From the NCBI GenBank assembly GCA_963739995.1, contig CAVUCH010000021.1, forward strand, positions 366,170 to 430,169: DNA of 64,000 nucleotides, written 5' to 3'. The notes under the pieces are model-generated. The model worked only from the letters and a program-made list of their open reading frames with translations, searched no databases and was not told the DNA's origin. This document shows positions 9,313 to 17,480 of this stretch, in pieces. Source of the stretch: CAVUCH01 sp963739995. GTDB taxonomy: Bacteria; Acidobacteriota; Vicinamibacteria; Vicinamibacterales; JAENWD01. Both the position numbers and the translations under genes were made by a program. The first letter of the stretch is position 1. Each line of letters opens with the position of its first letter.

Positions 9313-11673
9313 TCAACCTGCAACCGCCAACGCTTTCTTCACCCTCTGCGACGTGAAGGGAATCTCGCGGAGCCGCGCGCCGGTCGCGTCAAAGATGGCG
9401 TTGCCGATCGCGGCGGCGGTCACCGTGATCGACGTCTCGCCGGCGCCGCACGCCTCGACGTCGTGGCGGTCGACGAACACGCTCTCGATGATCGGCACGG
9501 CGTCGCCGAGGTACCACGGCCGATAGGTCGTCCAGTTGACCGACGTCACCCGCTCGTCCCACGTCACCTCTTCACGCAGCGTGCGGCTGATCCCCTGGAT
9601 GACGCCGCCTTCGATCTGATTGCGGGCGCCGTCCGGGTTCGACACCGGGCCGCAGTCGAGCGCGACAATGCATCGCATGACCGCCACGTCGCCCGTGTCC
9701 TGATTTACCTCGACTTCGGCCACCATCGCGCAGTAGCCGTTGTCGCCTTCGTAGAGCACGCACGAGACGCCGCGGCCCCTGGCGATTCCGGTCGGGCGCC
9801 GGCCGGGGGCGGGCGATGGCCGCGCGTCCCAGTTCGCGGTCCTGGCTGCTTTCTCCAGGACCTCGCGGATGCGAGGGTCGCGCAGGTGCCGGAGTCGATA
9901 CGCGATCGGGTCGGCCTTCACGCTGGCCGCGACTTCGTCCATGAAGCACTCGTGGGCGAACGTGTTCTGCAGCCGCGACGGCGAGCGAAGCGGACCGGTC
10001 CAGAACGGCGACTCCACGGCGTGCGACAGCACCCGCTCGCTGCTGATGCTGCCCGTGCCTTCGCACCGGCCGCCGACGCGGCCGGTGACATAGGACGGCG
10101 CGGCATTGCTGCGGTTGGCGAACGAGGCGGCGCGCTCCGTTGCTCGCGGCGCGAACGGCGCCGGCTCGAACCCTGCGAGAAAGCCGGTGACCACGTTGCC
10201 GGGACGACCTGTTCCGGGTCGGCTGCCGCGTGTCGGATTCCACGCCTCGTAGTCCCACGTCACGATGCCGCCGTCAGCGTCCAGCGCGACGCGCTGATCG
10301 ATGACATACGCCATGCCGTAGTTCTCCCAGGCCATCTCGTCGGCCCGCGAGAGCTGCACGCGCACGGGCCGCCCGACGGCCTGCGAAAGGAGCGCGGCGT
10401 CGTATGTCACCGTGTCGGCGCCGTTGAGGCCGTAGCAGCCCGATCCGGTCCGGAAGATGACGCGCACCTGCTCGGGCGGCAGTCCCAGCAGCATCGCGGC
10501 GGTCGAGCGCATCGGGTAGACCGCCTGCGTCGCCGACCAGAGCGTCGCCTTGCCGTCTCCCACGTCCGCGACCGCGCAGGACGAGCCGAGCGAGCCGTGC
10601 ATCTGGTACGGATAGTGGTACGTCGCCTTCATCACGCGCGCCGCCGACTTCAGCCGTGCGTCGACGTCGCCAGAATCGACGAGCACCGAGTCGCGGCGTG
10701 CCGGGCGGCTCCGAAGGTAGTCGTACAGCTCGCGCTGTGCCGGCAGGCTCGTGCCCTTCGTCCAGTCGACGCGCAGCTTCGCCGCCGCCTGCATCGCCTG
10801 CCACGGCTTCTCCGCGACCACCCCGACGAAGTTGTTCTTCGCCACGACGCGGACGACACCGGGCATGTCGCTGACCGAGCGTTCGTCGATGCTGACGAGC
10901 GTGGCGCCCACTGTCGGCGGCCTCACCACCGCGCCGTGCAGCATGCCCGGGACGCGAACGTTGTGCACGAACTCGAACTCCCCGGTCGCCATGGCGGGAA
11001 GGTCGACGCGCGGCGTGGGTGTGCCGAGCACCGTCCAGTCGCGCGGATGCCTGCGCGCGGCTTTCGAGTCGAGCGGCAGGTCGAACGTCTTCCCGCCGAC
11101 CAGCTCTCCGTAGCTCACCGCTTTCGCTCGATCGGCCTTGTCGGAGACGAGGCCGTTCTGCGCAGTGAGACGATCGATGGGAACCGCGAGGCGCGCCGAC
11201 GCCAGCCGCACCAGCGCTTCGCGCGCCGTCGCGGCCGCCAGCGCGAGGTTGGCGTGATTGAAGTTGGCCGGATGCGACTGGGCGCCGGAGGTCGTCCCCT
11301 GATCCGGCGTCACGCCGGTGTCGCACTGGATCAGCGTCACGCGATCCAGCGGCACGGCGAGCTCCTCGGCGACGAGCTGCATCTGCGCGGTGTAGAGGCC
11401 CTGGCCGAGCTCGCACTTGCCCGTGTAGGCCGTCACCCGGCCGTCGGCCGCCACGGCAATCCACGAGTCGAGCCGGGCGTTGCCCGGCCCGTTCATCTCC
11501 TGCGGCGGCACGTACGCCGGAACATCGGTTCCGGCAACCGCGCCGAAGCCCACAATCAGCACGCCCGACTGCTTGAGGAAGCTCCGCCGGGACAGGCCCG
11601 CGCGGTTCAGCGTGCGCCGCGCGTCGGGCGTCAGCGATGCGCCGGGCGATCCGCCGCGTCGTCGCCGGCTCAT
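9313..11673 (-). CDS. iorB: Molybdopterin-binding large subunit, isoquinoline 1-oxidoreductase beta-like
   Basis: Large subunit (786 residues) of a xanthine-oxidase-family molybdenum hydroxylase. The ATG at 11673 overlaps the iorA stop by 4 bp (ATGA), and the protein then starts with a twin-arginine signal, SRRSFLK at residues 28-34, before a hydrophobic stretch; longer upstream reading in this frame is antisense to nothing useful and is rejected. Cofactor-binding segments include GKCELGQGLYTAQ and DQGTTSGAQS, and the active-site Glu lies in CGAGETS near the C-terminus. IorB-type proteins hydroxylate N-heterocycles or oxidise aldehydes and pass electrons through the two 2Fe-2S clusters of IorA. 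The export signal indicates a periplasmic enzyme. The substrate cannot be told from sequence. Confidence 0.9.
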   Translation of the reverse strand: MSRRRRGGSPGASLTPDARRTLNRAGLSRRSFLKQSGVLIVGFGAVAGTDVPAYVPPQEMNGPGNARLDSWIAVAADGRVTAYTGKCELGQGLYTAQMQLVAEELAVPLDRVTLIQCDTGVTPDQGTTSGAQSHPANFNHANLALAAATAREALVRLASARLAVPIDRLTAQNGLVSDKADRAKAVSYGELVGGKTFDLPLDSKAARRHPRDWTVLGTPTPRVDLPAMATGEFEFVHNVRVPGMLHGAVVRPPTVGATLVSIDERSVSDMPGVVRVVAKNNFVGVVAEKPWQAMQAAAKLRVDWTKGTSLPAQRELYDYLRSRPARRDSVLVDSGDVDARLKSAARVMKATYHYPYQMHGSLGSSCAVADVGDGKATLWSATQAVYPMRSTAAMLLGLPPEQVRVIFRTGSGCYGLNGADTVTYDAALLSQAVGRPVRVQLSRADEMAWENYGMAYVIDQRVALDADGGIVTWDYEAWNPTRGSRPGTGRPGNVVTGFLAGFEPAPFAPRATERAASFANRSNAAPSYVTGRVGGRCEGTGSISSERVLSHAVESPFWTGPLRSPSRLQNTFAHECFMDEVAASVKADPIAYRLRHLRDPRIREVLEKAARTANWDARPSPAPGRRPTGIARGRGVSCVLYEGDNGYCAMVAEVEVNQDTGDVAVMRCIVALDCGPVSNPDGARNQIEGGVIQGISRTLREEVTWDERVTSVNWTTYRPWYLGDAVPIIESVFVDRHDVEACGAGETSITVTAAAIGNAIFDATGARLREIPFTSQRVKKALAVAG

Positions 11674-12140
11674 GCTGTCGCCTTTCCGTCGGCATACCGC
11701 CGGATTGCCCGCAGCATGCGCACGTTCACGCCACAGCGGCACAGCACCGTCGCGAGCGCTTCGCGGATCTGCGCGTCGGTCGCGTCCGGGCGCTCGTCGA
11801 GAAACGCCTTCGCCGTAAGAATCACGCCGTTCAGGCAGAAGCCGCACTGCGACGCTTGCTCGTTGATGAACGCCTGCTGGATCGGGTGGGGCTTGTCCAC
11901 GGAGCCGAGCCCTTCCAGCGTCACGATCCCGGCGCCCTCGACCGTGCCGACCGGCGTCACGCACGACCTGGTCGGCTTCCCGTTCACGAGCGCGGTGCAC
12001 GACCCGCACAACGCCTGGCCGCACCCGAACTTCGGTCCGCGCAGGGCCAGGTCGTCGCTCAGGAGGTAGAGCAGCGGCATCTCGGGATCGAGGTCGCGCG
12101 TGATCTGGCGGCCGTTGACCGTGAGCGAGATCGAACGCAT
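11670..12140 (-). CDS. iorA: 2Fe-2S small subunit, isoquinoline 1-oxidoreductase alpha-like
   Basis: A 156-residue electron-transfer subunit. The plant-ferredoxin-type cluster ligands are C40, C45, C48 and C60 (GCGQALCGSC, then SC). The second cluster in the four-helix domain is bound by C99, C102, C134 and C136 (QCGFC, CRCG). The length is normal for IorA/CoxS-type subunits. It has no signal peptide, while its partner carries a Tat signal, so the folded pair probably leaves the cytoplasm with IorA as passenger. It is first in a two-gene operon with a 4-bp overlap. No FAD subunit is present, consistent with the IOR class, which sends electrons to a cytochrome. Confidence 0.92.
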   Translation of the reverse strand: MRSISLTVNGRQITRDLDPEMPLLYLLSDDLALRGPKFGCGQALCGSCTALVNGKPTRSCVTPVGTVEGAGIVTLEGLGSVDKPHPIQQAFINEQASQCGFCLNGVILTAKAFLDERPDATDAQIREALATVLCRCGVNVRMLRAIRRYADGKATA

Positions 12141-12318
12141 GGACGGCTCAACCCCAAACTATAGGCCGCATCCGGGCGCAAGAAGTGGTCCTATTCATCG
12201 TCTGCTATCTGGACCTGGTTAGGGTACCGCACTCTCGTTACGCTCGACTCAAGGGCCGTGAAGGAACCCGCGCGGCACAACCTGGGTCGGCGACCCGGTG
12301 AGGCTCGTTCAGCAGCTG

Positions 12319-14436
12319 TCAGGGCAGGATGCACTCGGCGGCGTGGTGCTCCCACCACTCGCGCGCACGCCGTTCGGTCCATCGCTGATCGATCGGAAGC
12401 CCGTCCAGCCGCTCCGTGATCATCTCCACGGTCGCGGGGCGCAACGAGGCCTCCCGCGACAGGCAGTCCAGCACGAGATGGTCCAGGCCAGCGGGGAGTG
12501 ATTGCGCGAAGCTGCTCGGCCAAGCCGGCGGCCGCGTGTCGGGCTGCTGGGTCAGGACCGTCTCGGCAGTGCTCCCTTCGTACGGACGGCGGCCCGTGAG
12601 CAGCCAGAACGCCACGCAGCCGAGCGCGTAGATGTCGGCCCGCCGGTCGAACGCCCCGTCGCCGGTCAACAGCTCGGGCGCGAGATAGCCGGGCGTGCCG
12701 AGGACGGTTCCCGCACCCGTGATTGGCGCGAGCGACTCCCGTCCCGGTCGCGACACGACGCCGAAGTCGAGCACCTTCAGAAAGTCGTACTGTGAGCCCA
12801 GGCGGCACACGAAGAGGTTGGCCGGCTTGATGTCGCGATGCACGAGCCCGAGCGCGTGTGCCTCCGAAAGGGAGAGACAGGCCTGTTTCAGCAGGAACAC
12901 GACGCGCTCGGGGGGCAGCGGTCCGTGACGCTCGACCATCCGCTGGAGATCCATGCCGCGAAGCCGCTCCATCACGTAGTAGAAGCTCCCGGCGTCGGAC
13001 AGGCCGAAATCGAACAGCTGCACGGTGTGCGGTGACTGGAGGTCTGCCGTGGCCTGCGCCTCGCGGGTGAACCGCTGCCGCAGCGCTTGACGATCTTCGG
13101 CCACGCCGGCGACCGCTTCTCGAACGATCTTCACGGCTGCCGGACGCGCCAGCAACTGATGGCGCGCGAGCCAGACTTCGCCCATCCCGCCGGCACCCAG
13201 CTGTTCGATCAGGCTGTAGCTGCCGACCCGCACGCCGCTGTCCAGAAGGTGATCGCCAATCTCGAGCACGGGCCCCTGCGTCACCGCCAGTGCGGTTCCG
13301 AGCACGTTTCGCAGCTCGCGGACGTTGCCGGGCCAGCGGTAGGCCTCGAGGCGCTTCAGCGACTCTTCAGAGAGAATCGGCACCGTGCGCCCGACCCGTT
13401 CGGCCTGGCGCCGCAGGATGTGCGGAGCGAGCGCGCGCAGGTCACCGACTCTCGCGCGGAGTGGCGCAATATCGAGGACCTTCGGAAGCACGCGGTGCAG
13501 TTCGGGAATCAGCCGGCCCGAGGCGGCTTCTTCGTCGATATCCCTCGTTGTGGAGACGATGACGCGTACGTCGGGCTCGGGGCTGCCGCCGGAGTGGCGC
13601 TCGTGGTCGAGCGCGCGGATGCGCTTGGCCAGCGCGCGCTGCGTCTCCCGGGGAAGGTGCTGAACGCCTTCCAGGTACAAGGTGCCGCGGTCGGCCAGGC
13701 GCCACTTCTCGAAGACGTCCAGGTTGCCGCCCGTCCTGCCGGACCAGGGCGTGACATCGGGTCCCACCGCCAGGCAATTGACGCAGATGATGGCGCGCTC
13801 GGCCCGCGCGGACTGATGATGCACGCCGCGTGCAACCGCTTCGTGGTCGCTACCCGGCGGGCCGCTGATGAGCAGGGTATCCTCGTGCCGGGCCGCGTCG
13901 TGAATGTCCTGACGAAGGCGCACCGCCACATGGCTGTCGCCGAGGAGGAGGCCGTCGGTGCGGTCGCTCGCCTCGCGCAGCAGCTCCTGGGCGACGTGGA
14001 GCTCGTGCTCCAGTTCCTCGTTTCGCGCGCGCAGCTGCTTCTGGAGCTCGCGGATGGTCAGGTGGGTCCTGACCCGCGCAATCACTTCCTCTGCCTGGAA
14101 CGGCTTGTGGATGAAGTCCACCGCTCCGAGCTCGAGACCGCGCACCTTGTCGCGTGCGTCGGTCAGCGCCGACAGGAACACGATTGCCGCGTCGCGAGTA
14201 CGGGCGTCGCCCTTCAGCCGCTCGCACGTCTCGAAGCCGTCCATGTCGGGCATCATCACGTCGAGCAGGATCAGGTCGGGGACGACGCGCTGCGCGATCG
14301 AGATGGCGTCCGTGGCGCTCCTGGCTGCAAGCAGGCGGTAGCCGCGGCCGTCCAGCGTCTGATAGAGAACCTGGAGGTTGGTGGGGTTGTCGTCCACCAG
14401 CAGAATCTGCGGTGCGTGGGTGCTCTGTGCGTTCAC
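12319..14436 (-). CDS. REC - degenerate NtrC-type AAA+ - Ser/Thr kinase fusion
   Basis: Signalling protein of 705 residues with three parts. The receiver domain is residues 10-125, with phospho-acceptor D59 (LILLDVMMPD) and K111. A helical linker (130-158) follows. Residues 164-395 resemble a sigma-54 activator AAA+ domain, with ADRGTLYLEGVQHLPRETQ and the C-terminal signature YRWPGNVRELRNVL. However, Walker A reads GPPGSDHE (the GK is replaced by DH), the GAFTGA loop is missing, and Walker B has EG in place of DE. Residues 405-690 form an apparently intact Ser/Thr kinase: GAGGMGEV, K436, HRD 533-535, DFG 557-559, GTPGYLAPE. No DNA-binding domain is present. It lies 43 bp after the hybrid histidine kinase, which likely phosphorylates D59 and so controls the Ser/Thr kinase. 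The AAA+ part is probably structural. Confidence 0.9.
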   Translation of the reverse strand: MNAQSTHAPQILLVDDNPTNLQVLYQTLDGRGYRLLAARSATDAISIAQRVVPDLILLDVMMPDMDGFETCERLKGDARTRDAAIVFLSALTDARDKVRGLELGAVDFIHKPFQAEEVIARVRTHLTIRELQKQLRARNEELEHELHVAQELLREASDRTDGLLLGDSHVAVRLRQDIHDAARHEDTLLISGPPGSDHEAVARGVHHQSARAERAIICVNCLAVGPDVTPWSGRTGGNLDVFEKWRLADRGTLYLEGVQHLPRETQRALAKRIRALDHERHSGGSPEPDVRVIVSTTRDIDEEAASGRLIPELHRVLPKVLDIAPLRARVGDLRALAPHILRRQAERVGRTVPILSEESLKRLEAYRWPGNVRELRNVLGTALAVTQGPVLEIGDHLLDSGVRVGSYSLIEQLGAGGMGEVWLARHQLLARPAAVKIVREAVAGVAEDRQALRQRFTREAQATADLQSPHTVQLFDFGLSDAGSFYYVMERLRGMDLQRMVERHGPLPPERVVFLLKQACLSLSEAHALGLVHRDIKPANLFVCRLGSQYDFLKVLDFGVVSRPGRESLAPITGAGTVLGTPGYLAPELLTGDGAFDRRADIYALGCVAFWLLTGRRPYEGSTAETVLTQQPDTRPPAWPSSFAQSLPAGLDHLVLDCLSREASLRPATVEMITERLDGLPIDQRWTERRAREWWEHHAAECILP

Positions 14437-14479
14437 GGCAGGCGATCTGTCCTGGACACGGCTGTCGCGGCGTGCTCGA

Positions 14480-17236
14480 TCACGTCCCCAGCGTGTCGGC
14501 GAGCCGGCCCAGCCCCTCGAAATCGAAGTTCATCGCCAGGCGGTTGATCCGCTCTCCCACGGCGGCCTCCCCCGTGTCGCCGGCCATCAGCTCCTGGGCG
14601 AGCCGCTGGATCGCCGTCACGTCACCGAGCGCAACCGCCTCGCGGAGGCGGGCGGCTATCTGCCCGCGGCGGCCGCCGTCGGTGAGCTGCTCCTCGCGCG
14701 CCGCCGGATGATCGATCGCGCTGACGAAGCGCACGCCAAGGTGCTTCTGCAGCATGTTGAAGAGCAGCGAAACGCGAATCGGCTTGGACAGATAGTCCAC
14801 ACATCCAGCCGCCCGGGCCGTCTGGCGGACGTCGCCGAAGGCGCTCGCCGTCACGGCAATGACCGGGATGGCGGAGGTGGCGGGATCCTGCGCGAGGCGC
14901 CGGGTGGCCTCGAGCCCGTCCAGATCGTTCATCTTCAGGTCCATGAACACGACGTCGGGGTGACGTGCCTGCGCGAGAGAGATGGCCTCGAGGCCCCCTC
15001 CAGCGGCAATGACCTGCACGCCGGCGCTCTCGAGCAGGCCGGCGAGAATGTGGCGATTGGCCGTGCTGTCGTCGACCACCAGGGCCGTGACGTGCTCGCC
15101 CGGTGCGAGCCTCGCGTCGAGGGGCGGCAGCGCGACGTCCGGATCCCGTCGCCCCGGCGACGCCTCCCCCGAGGCCACGACGAGCGGCAGCGTGAACCAG
15201 AAGCGGCTGCCCTGCCCCAGCACGCTCTCGACCGCGAGCTCGCCCCCCATCCGCCGAATCAGGTGATCGCTGATTGTGAGGCCCAGACCCGTGCCCCCGG
15301 CTGCCGCACCGCTGCGCGTCTGCGCGAACGCCGCGAAGATCTCCGTGAGTGCCGCCGGCTCGATTCCGATGCCCGTGTCGCTGACCTCGAAGAGCAGGCG
15401 CCGGGCGCCGTCTGCAGCAATCGCGAGCCGGACGTCGCCTGCCGCGGTGAACTTGATGGCGTTGCCCAGAAGGTTGAGCAGCACCTGGCGCACGTGCCGG
15501 TCGTCGAGCATGAGCCAGCGCGGCACATCGGTGGCTATCGATGCGGCCAACCGGAGCCCTTTCCGCTCGGCCGCTCCGGCAACGACGTACTTGACGTCCG
15601 TGACCAGCTTCGCGAGATCGACGGGCTGTTCCTCGATGTCCAGCCGGCCGGCCTCGATCTTGGACAGATCGAGCACGTCGTTGATCAGATCCAGCAGCTG
15701 CGACCCGCACTTCGAGATCGCCTCCAGCGCGTCGCGTTGCGCGCCGTTCAGGCTCCTGTCCCTCTGAAGGAGCTGCGCGTAGCCGAGTACACCGTTCAGC
15801 GGCGTCCGCAGCTCGTGGCTCATGTTTGCCAGGAACTCGGACTTGGCCCGCGTCGCGGCTTCGGCCGACTCCTTCGCGCGGCGGAGCTCCGCGTCCCGTT
15901 CACGACGATCGGCGATGTCCCTGAGGAACGCCCCGAAGAAGAACCCGTCGGCGACCCGCAGCGGTGACGTGATCGTGAGCTCGATCGCGAACTCGCGGCC
16001 GGAGCGGTCCAGCGCTGTCAGCTCCAGGCGCTGGTTCACGACCGGCGCCTCGCCGGTCGTGTGAAAGCGCCGCATGCCGTTGTTGTGCGCGTCACGAAAG
16101 GCAGGGGGGATGATCGTGTTCGCGAGGTTCTTTCCGAGCACCTCGTCGCGCGTCCACCCGAACGTCCGCTCCGCCTGGGCGTTCCAGGCGACGATGTCCC
16201 CCGCCGAGTCGATGCCGATGAACGCGTCATGCGCCGTGTCCACGATCAGGCGGGCCCGCGCCTCGCTTTCGGCCAGGCGATCGAGCGCGTTCCGCCTCTC
16301 CTCTTCCGCGATGGCCACCACGATCAGGTTGGCCGCTGAAATGGCGAAGTTCTGCTCGTCGACCGTCCAGAGACGCGAGCCGCCGGTGTGTTCGGCGCAG
16401 AGCACGCCGACCGTTGCGCTGTCGTGGCGCAGCGGAACGTCGAGCATGGCGCCGATGTCATGCGGGACCAGGTAGGCGTCCGAGAAATCGCACGTGCGCG
16501 GGTCCGTCCGCGCGTCCCCTGCGGCGATCACGCGCTCGTGCTCCAGCGCGTCGAAGTAGCGCGGCGCGTCCGCCCGCTGAAGGACCGCTCCGGATTCGTA
16601 CGGGTTCAGGCCTACCCGATGAAGTCCCATGCACCGGATGCTCGACCGGCCGTCGTCGAACTGCCACATGCTCAGGCGCGCGACGTTCAGCGCGTGAGCG
16701 GAAATTTCCAGAATGTTCCGCAGCCTGTCCTCGAACCGCTCGTCGGGATTGGTGTATTTCTCCGTCAGGTCGGTGAGCGCGTCGCTTTGCGCCACCAGCC
16801 GCCGCTCGCTCGCCTTGAGCGACGCCTCCGCCGCGAGCTGCTCGTCGATGTCGTGGAATACGGTCAGGGCGGCTGCCTCACCCTGCCACGTGACGAACCG
16901 CGAGGAGGCAATCACCCAGAGCGCCTCGGCCGTCGCTCGTTTGATCCGCACGCGGAGGTTGTCCGCTCGACCGCTGCGGTGAAGCTCTTCCGCGAGCTTG
17001 GTCCCCTCGGCAGGATCGACGTAGTAGTCGGTGACCGGCCCGCCGGCCGCATCGCGCTGGGGTACGCCGACGACCTCCGACGCCCGCTGATTGATGGCGA
17101 GCACCGTGTGGTCGCGCAGCCGGCTGACGACCGCCGGGAAAGGGCTCAGGTCGAACAGTTGCCAGAGCTGGTCATCCGGGCGCAAGGCAGACAGTCCCAA
17201 TCCCGAGACACGCACGGGGAGCGCATCGTCATTCAC
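14480..17236 (-). CDS. Hybrid sensor histidine kinase (PAS-GAF-PAS-HisKA-HATPase-REC)
   Basis: Soluble hybrid kinase of 918 residues with no transmembrane segment, so the signal is cytoplasmic. Order: PAS at about 25-130, GAF at 165-310, PAS at 328-445, dimerisation helix with phospho-His H474 (SHELRTP), HATPase at 580-690 (NLLGNAIKF, DTGIG, GTGLGLTI), and REC at 715-835 with D766 and K818. A helical tail (about 855-918, REAVALGDVTAIQRLAQEL) follows, a common C-terminal element of such kinases. The start is GTG at 17236; the ribosome site is weak. It is first in an operon with the REC-AAA-kinase fusion (43-bp gap). The GAF domain (GHxx-type histidines absent) gives no clear ligand. The two genes probably form one phosphorelay. 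Confidence 0.92.
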   Translation of the reverse strand: MNDDALPVRVSGLGLSALRPDDQLWQLFDLSPFPAVVSRLRDHTVLAINQRASEVVGVPQRDAAGGPVTDYYVDPAEGTKLAEELHRSGRADNLRVRIKRATAEALWVIASSRFVTWQGEAAALTVFHDIDEQLAAEASLKASERRLVAQSDALTDLTEKYTNPDERFEDRLRNILEISAHALNVARLSMWQFDDGRSSIRCMGLHRVGLNPYESGAVLQRADAPRYFDALEHERVIAAGDARTDPRTCDFSDAYLVPHDIGAMLDVPLRHDSATVGVLCAEHTGGSRLWTVDEQNFAISAANLIVVAIAEEERRNALDRLAESEARARLIVDTAHDAFIGIDSAGDIVAWNAQAERTFGWTRDEVLGKNLANTIIPPAFRDAHNNGMRRFHTTGEAPVVNQRLELTALDRSGREFAIELTITSPLRVADGFFFGAFLRDIADRRERDAELRRAKESAEAATRAKSEFLANMSHELRTPLNGVLGYAQLLQRDRSLNGAQRDALEAISKCGSQLLDLINDVLDLSKIEAGRLDIEEQPVDLAKLVTDVKYVVAGAAERKGLRLAASIATDVPRWLMLDDRHVRQVLLNLLGNAIKFTAAGDVRLAIAADGARRLLFEVSDTGIGIEPAALTEIFAAFAQTRSGAAAGGTGLGLTISDHLIRRMGGELAVESVLGQGSRFWFTLPLVVASGEASPGRRDPDVALPPLDARLAPGEHVTALVVDDSTANRHILAGLLESAGVQVIAAGGGLEAISLAQARHPDVVFMDLKMNDLDGLEATRRLAQDPATSAIPVIAVTASAFGDVRQTARAAGCVDYLSKPIRVSLLFNMLQKHLGVRFVSAIDHPAAREEQLTDGGRRGQIAARLREAVALGDVTAIQRLAQELMAGDTGEAAVGERINRLAMNFDFEGLGRLADTLGT

Positions 17237-17480
17237 GATGGTGATGAGCCGCAGACGTGCTGCGATGACGAGGCGGTGCTGGCGTCAGAGAACGATAGCG
17301 TAGCACACGGGCCAGCGAGCTCTGATCCGGGGGGATTACGACCATTGCGCCCCGATCCGCAGTTCGACTCGCTCGTACGCCGCGTGGGGATGTAGGCTCA
17401 TCGAGCGCGCACCGGACAGACGGGAGGATCCGCCGCAATCTGGAGCCTCGAGTCTGGAGCCCGGAGCCGGGAGCCTGAAC

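Noticed and set aside
9463..12069. Very long open frame on the plus strand opposite the iorAB genes
   Set aside because: It is antisense to two clear enzyme genes; its product is Arg/His-rich with no fold. Long antisense frames are expected in GC-rich coding DNA. The same holds for the long antisense frames opposite the histidine kinase, the HEAT/haem protein, the beta-helix gene and the permeases.
12319..14436. Sigma-54-dependent transcription activator
   Set aside because: Walker A lysine, GAFTGA loop and DNA-binding domain are all missing; the C-terminus is a Ser/Thr kinase.
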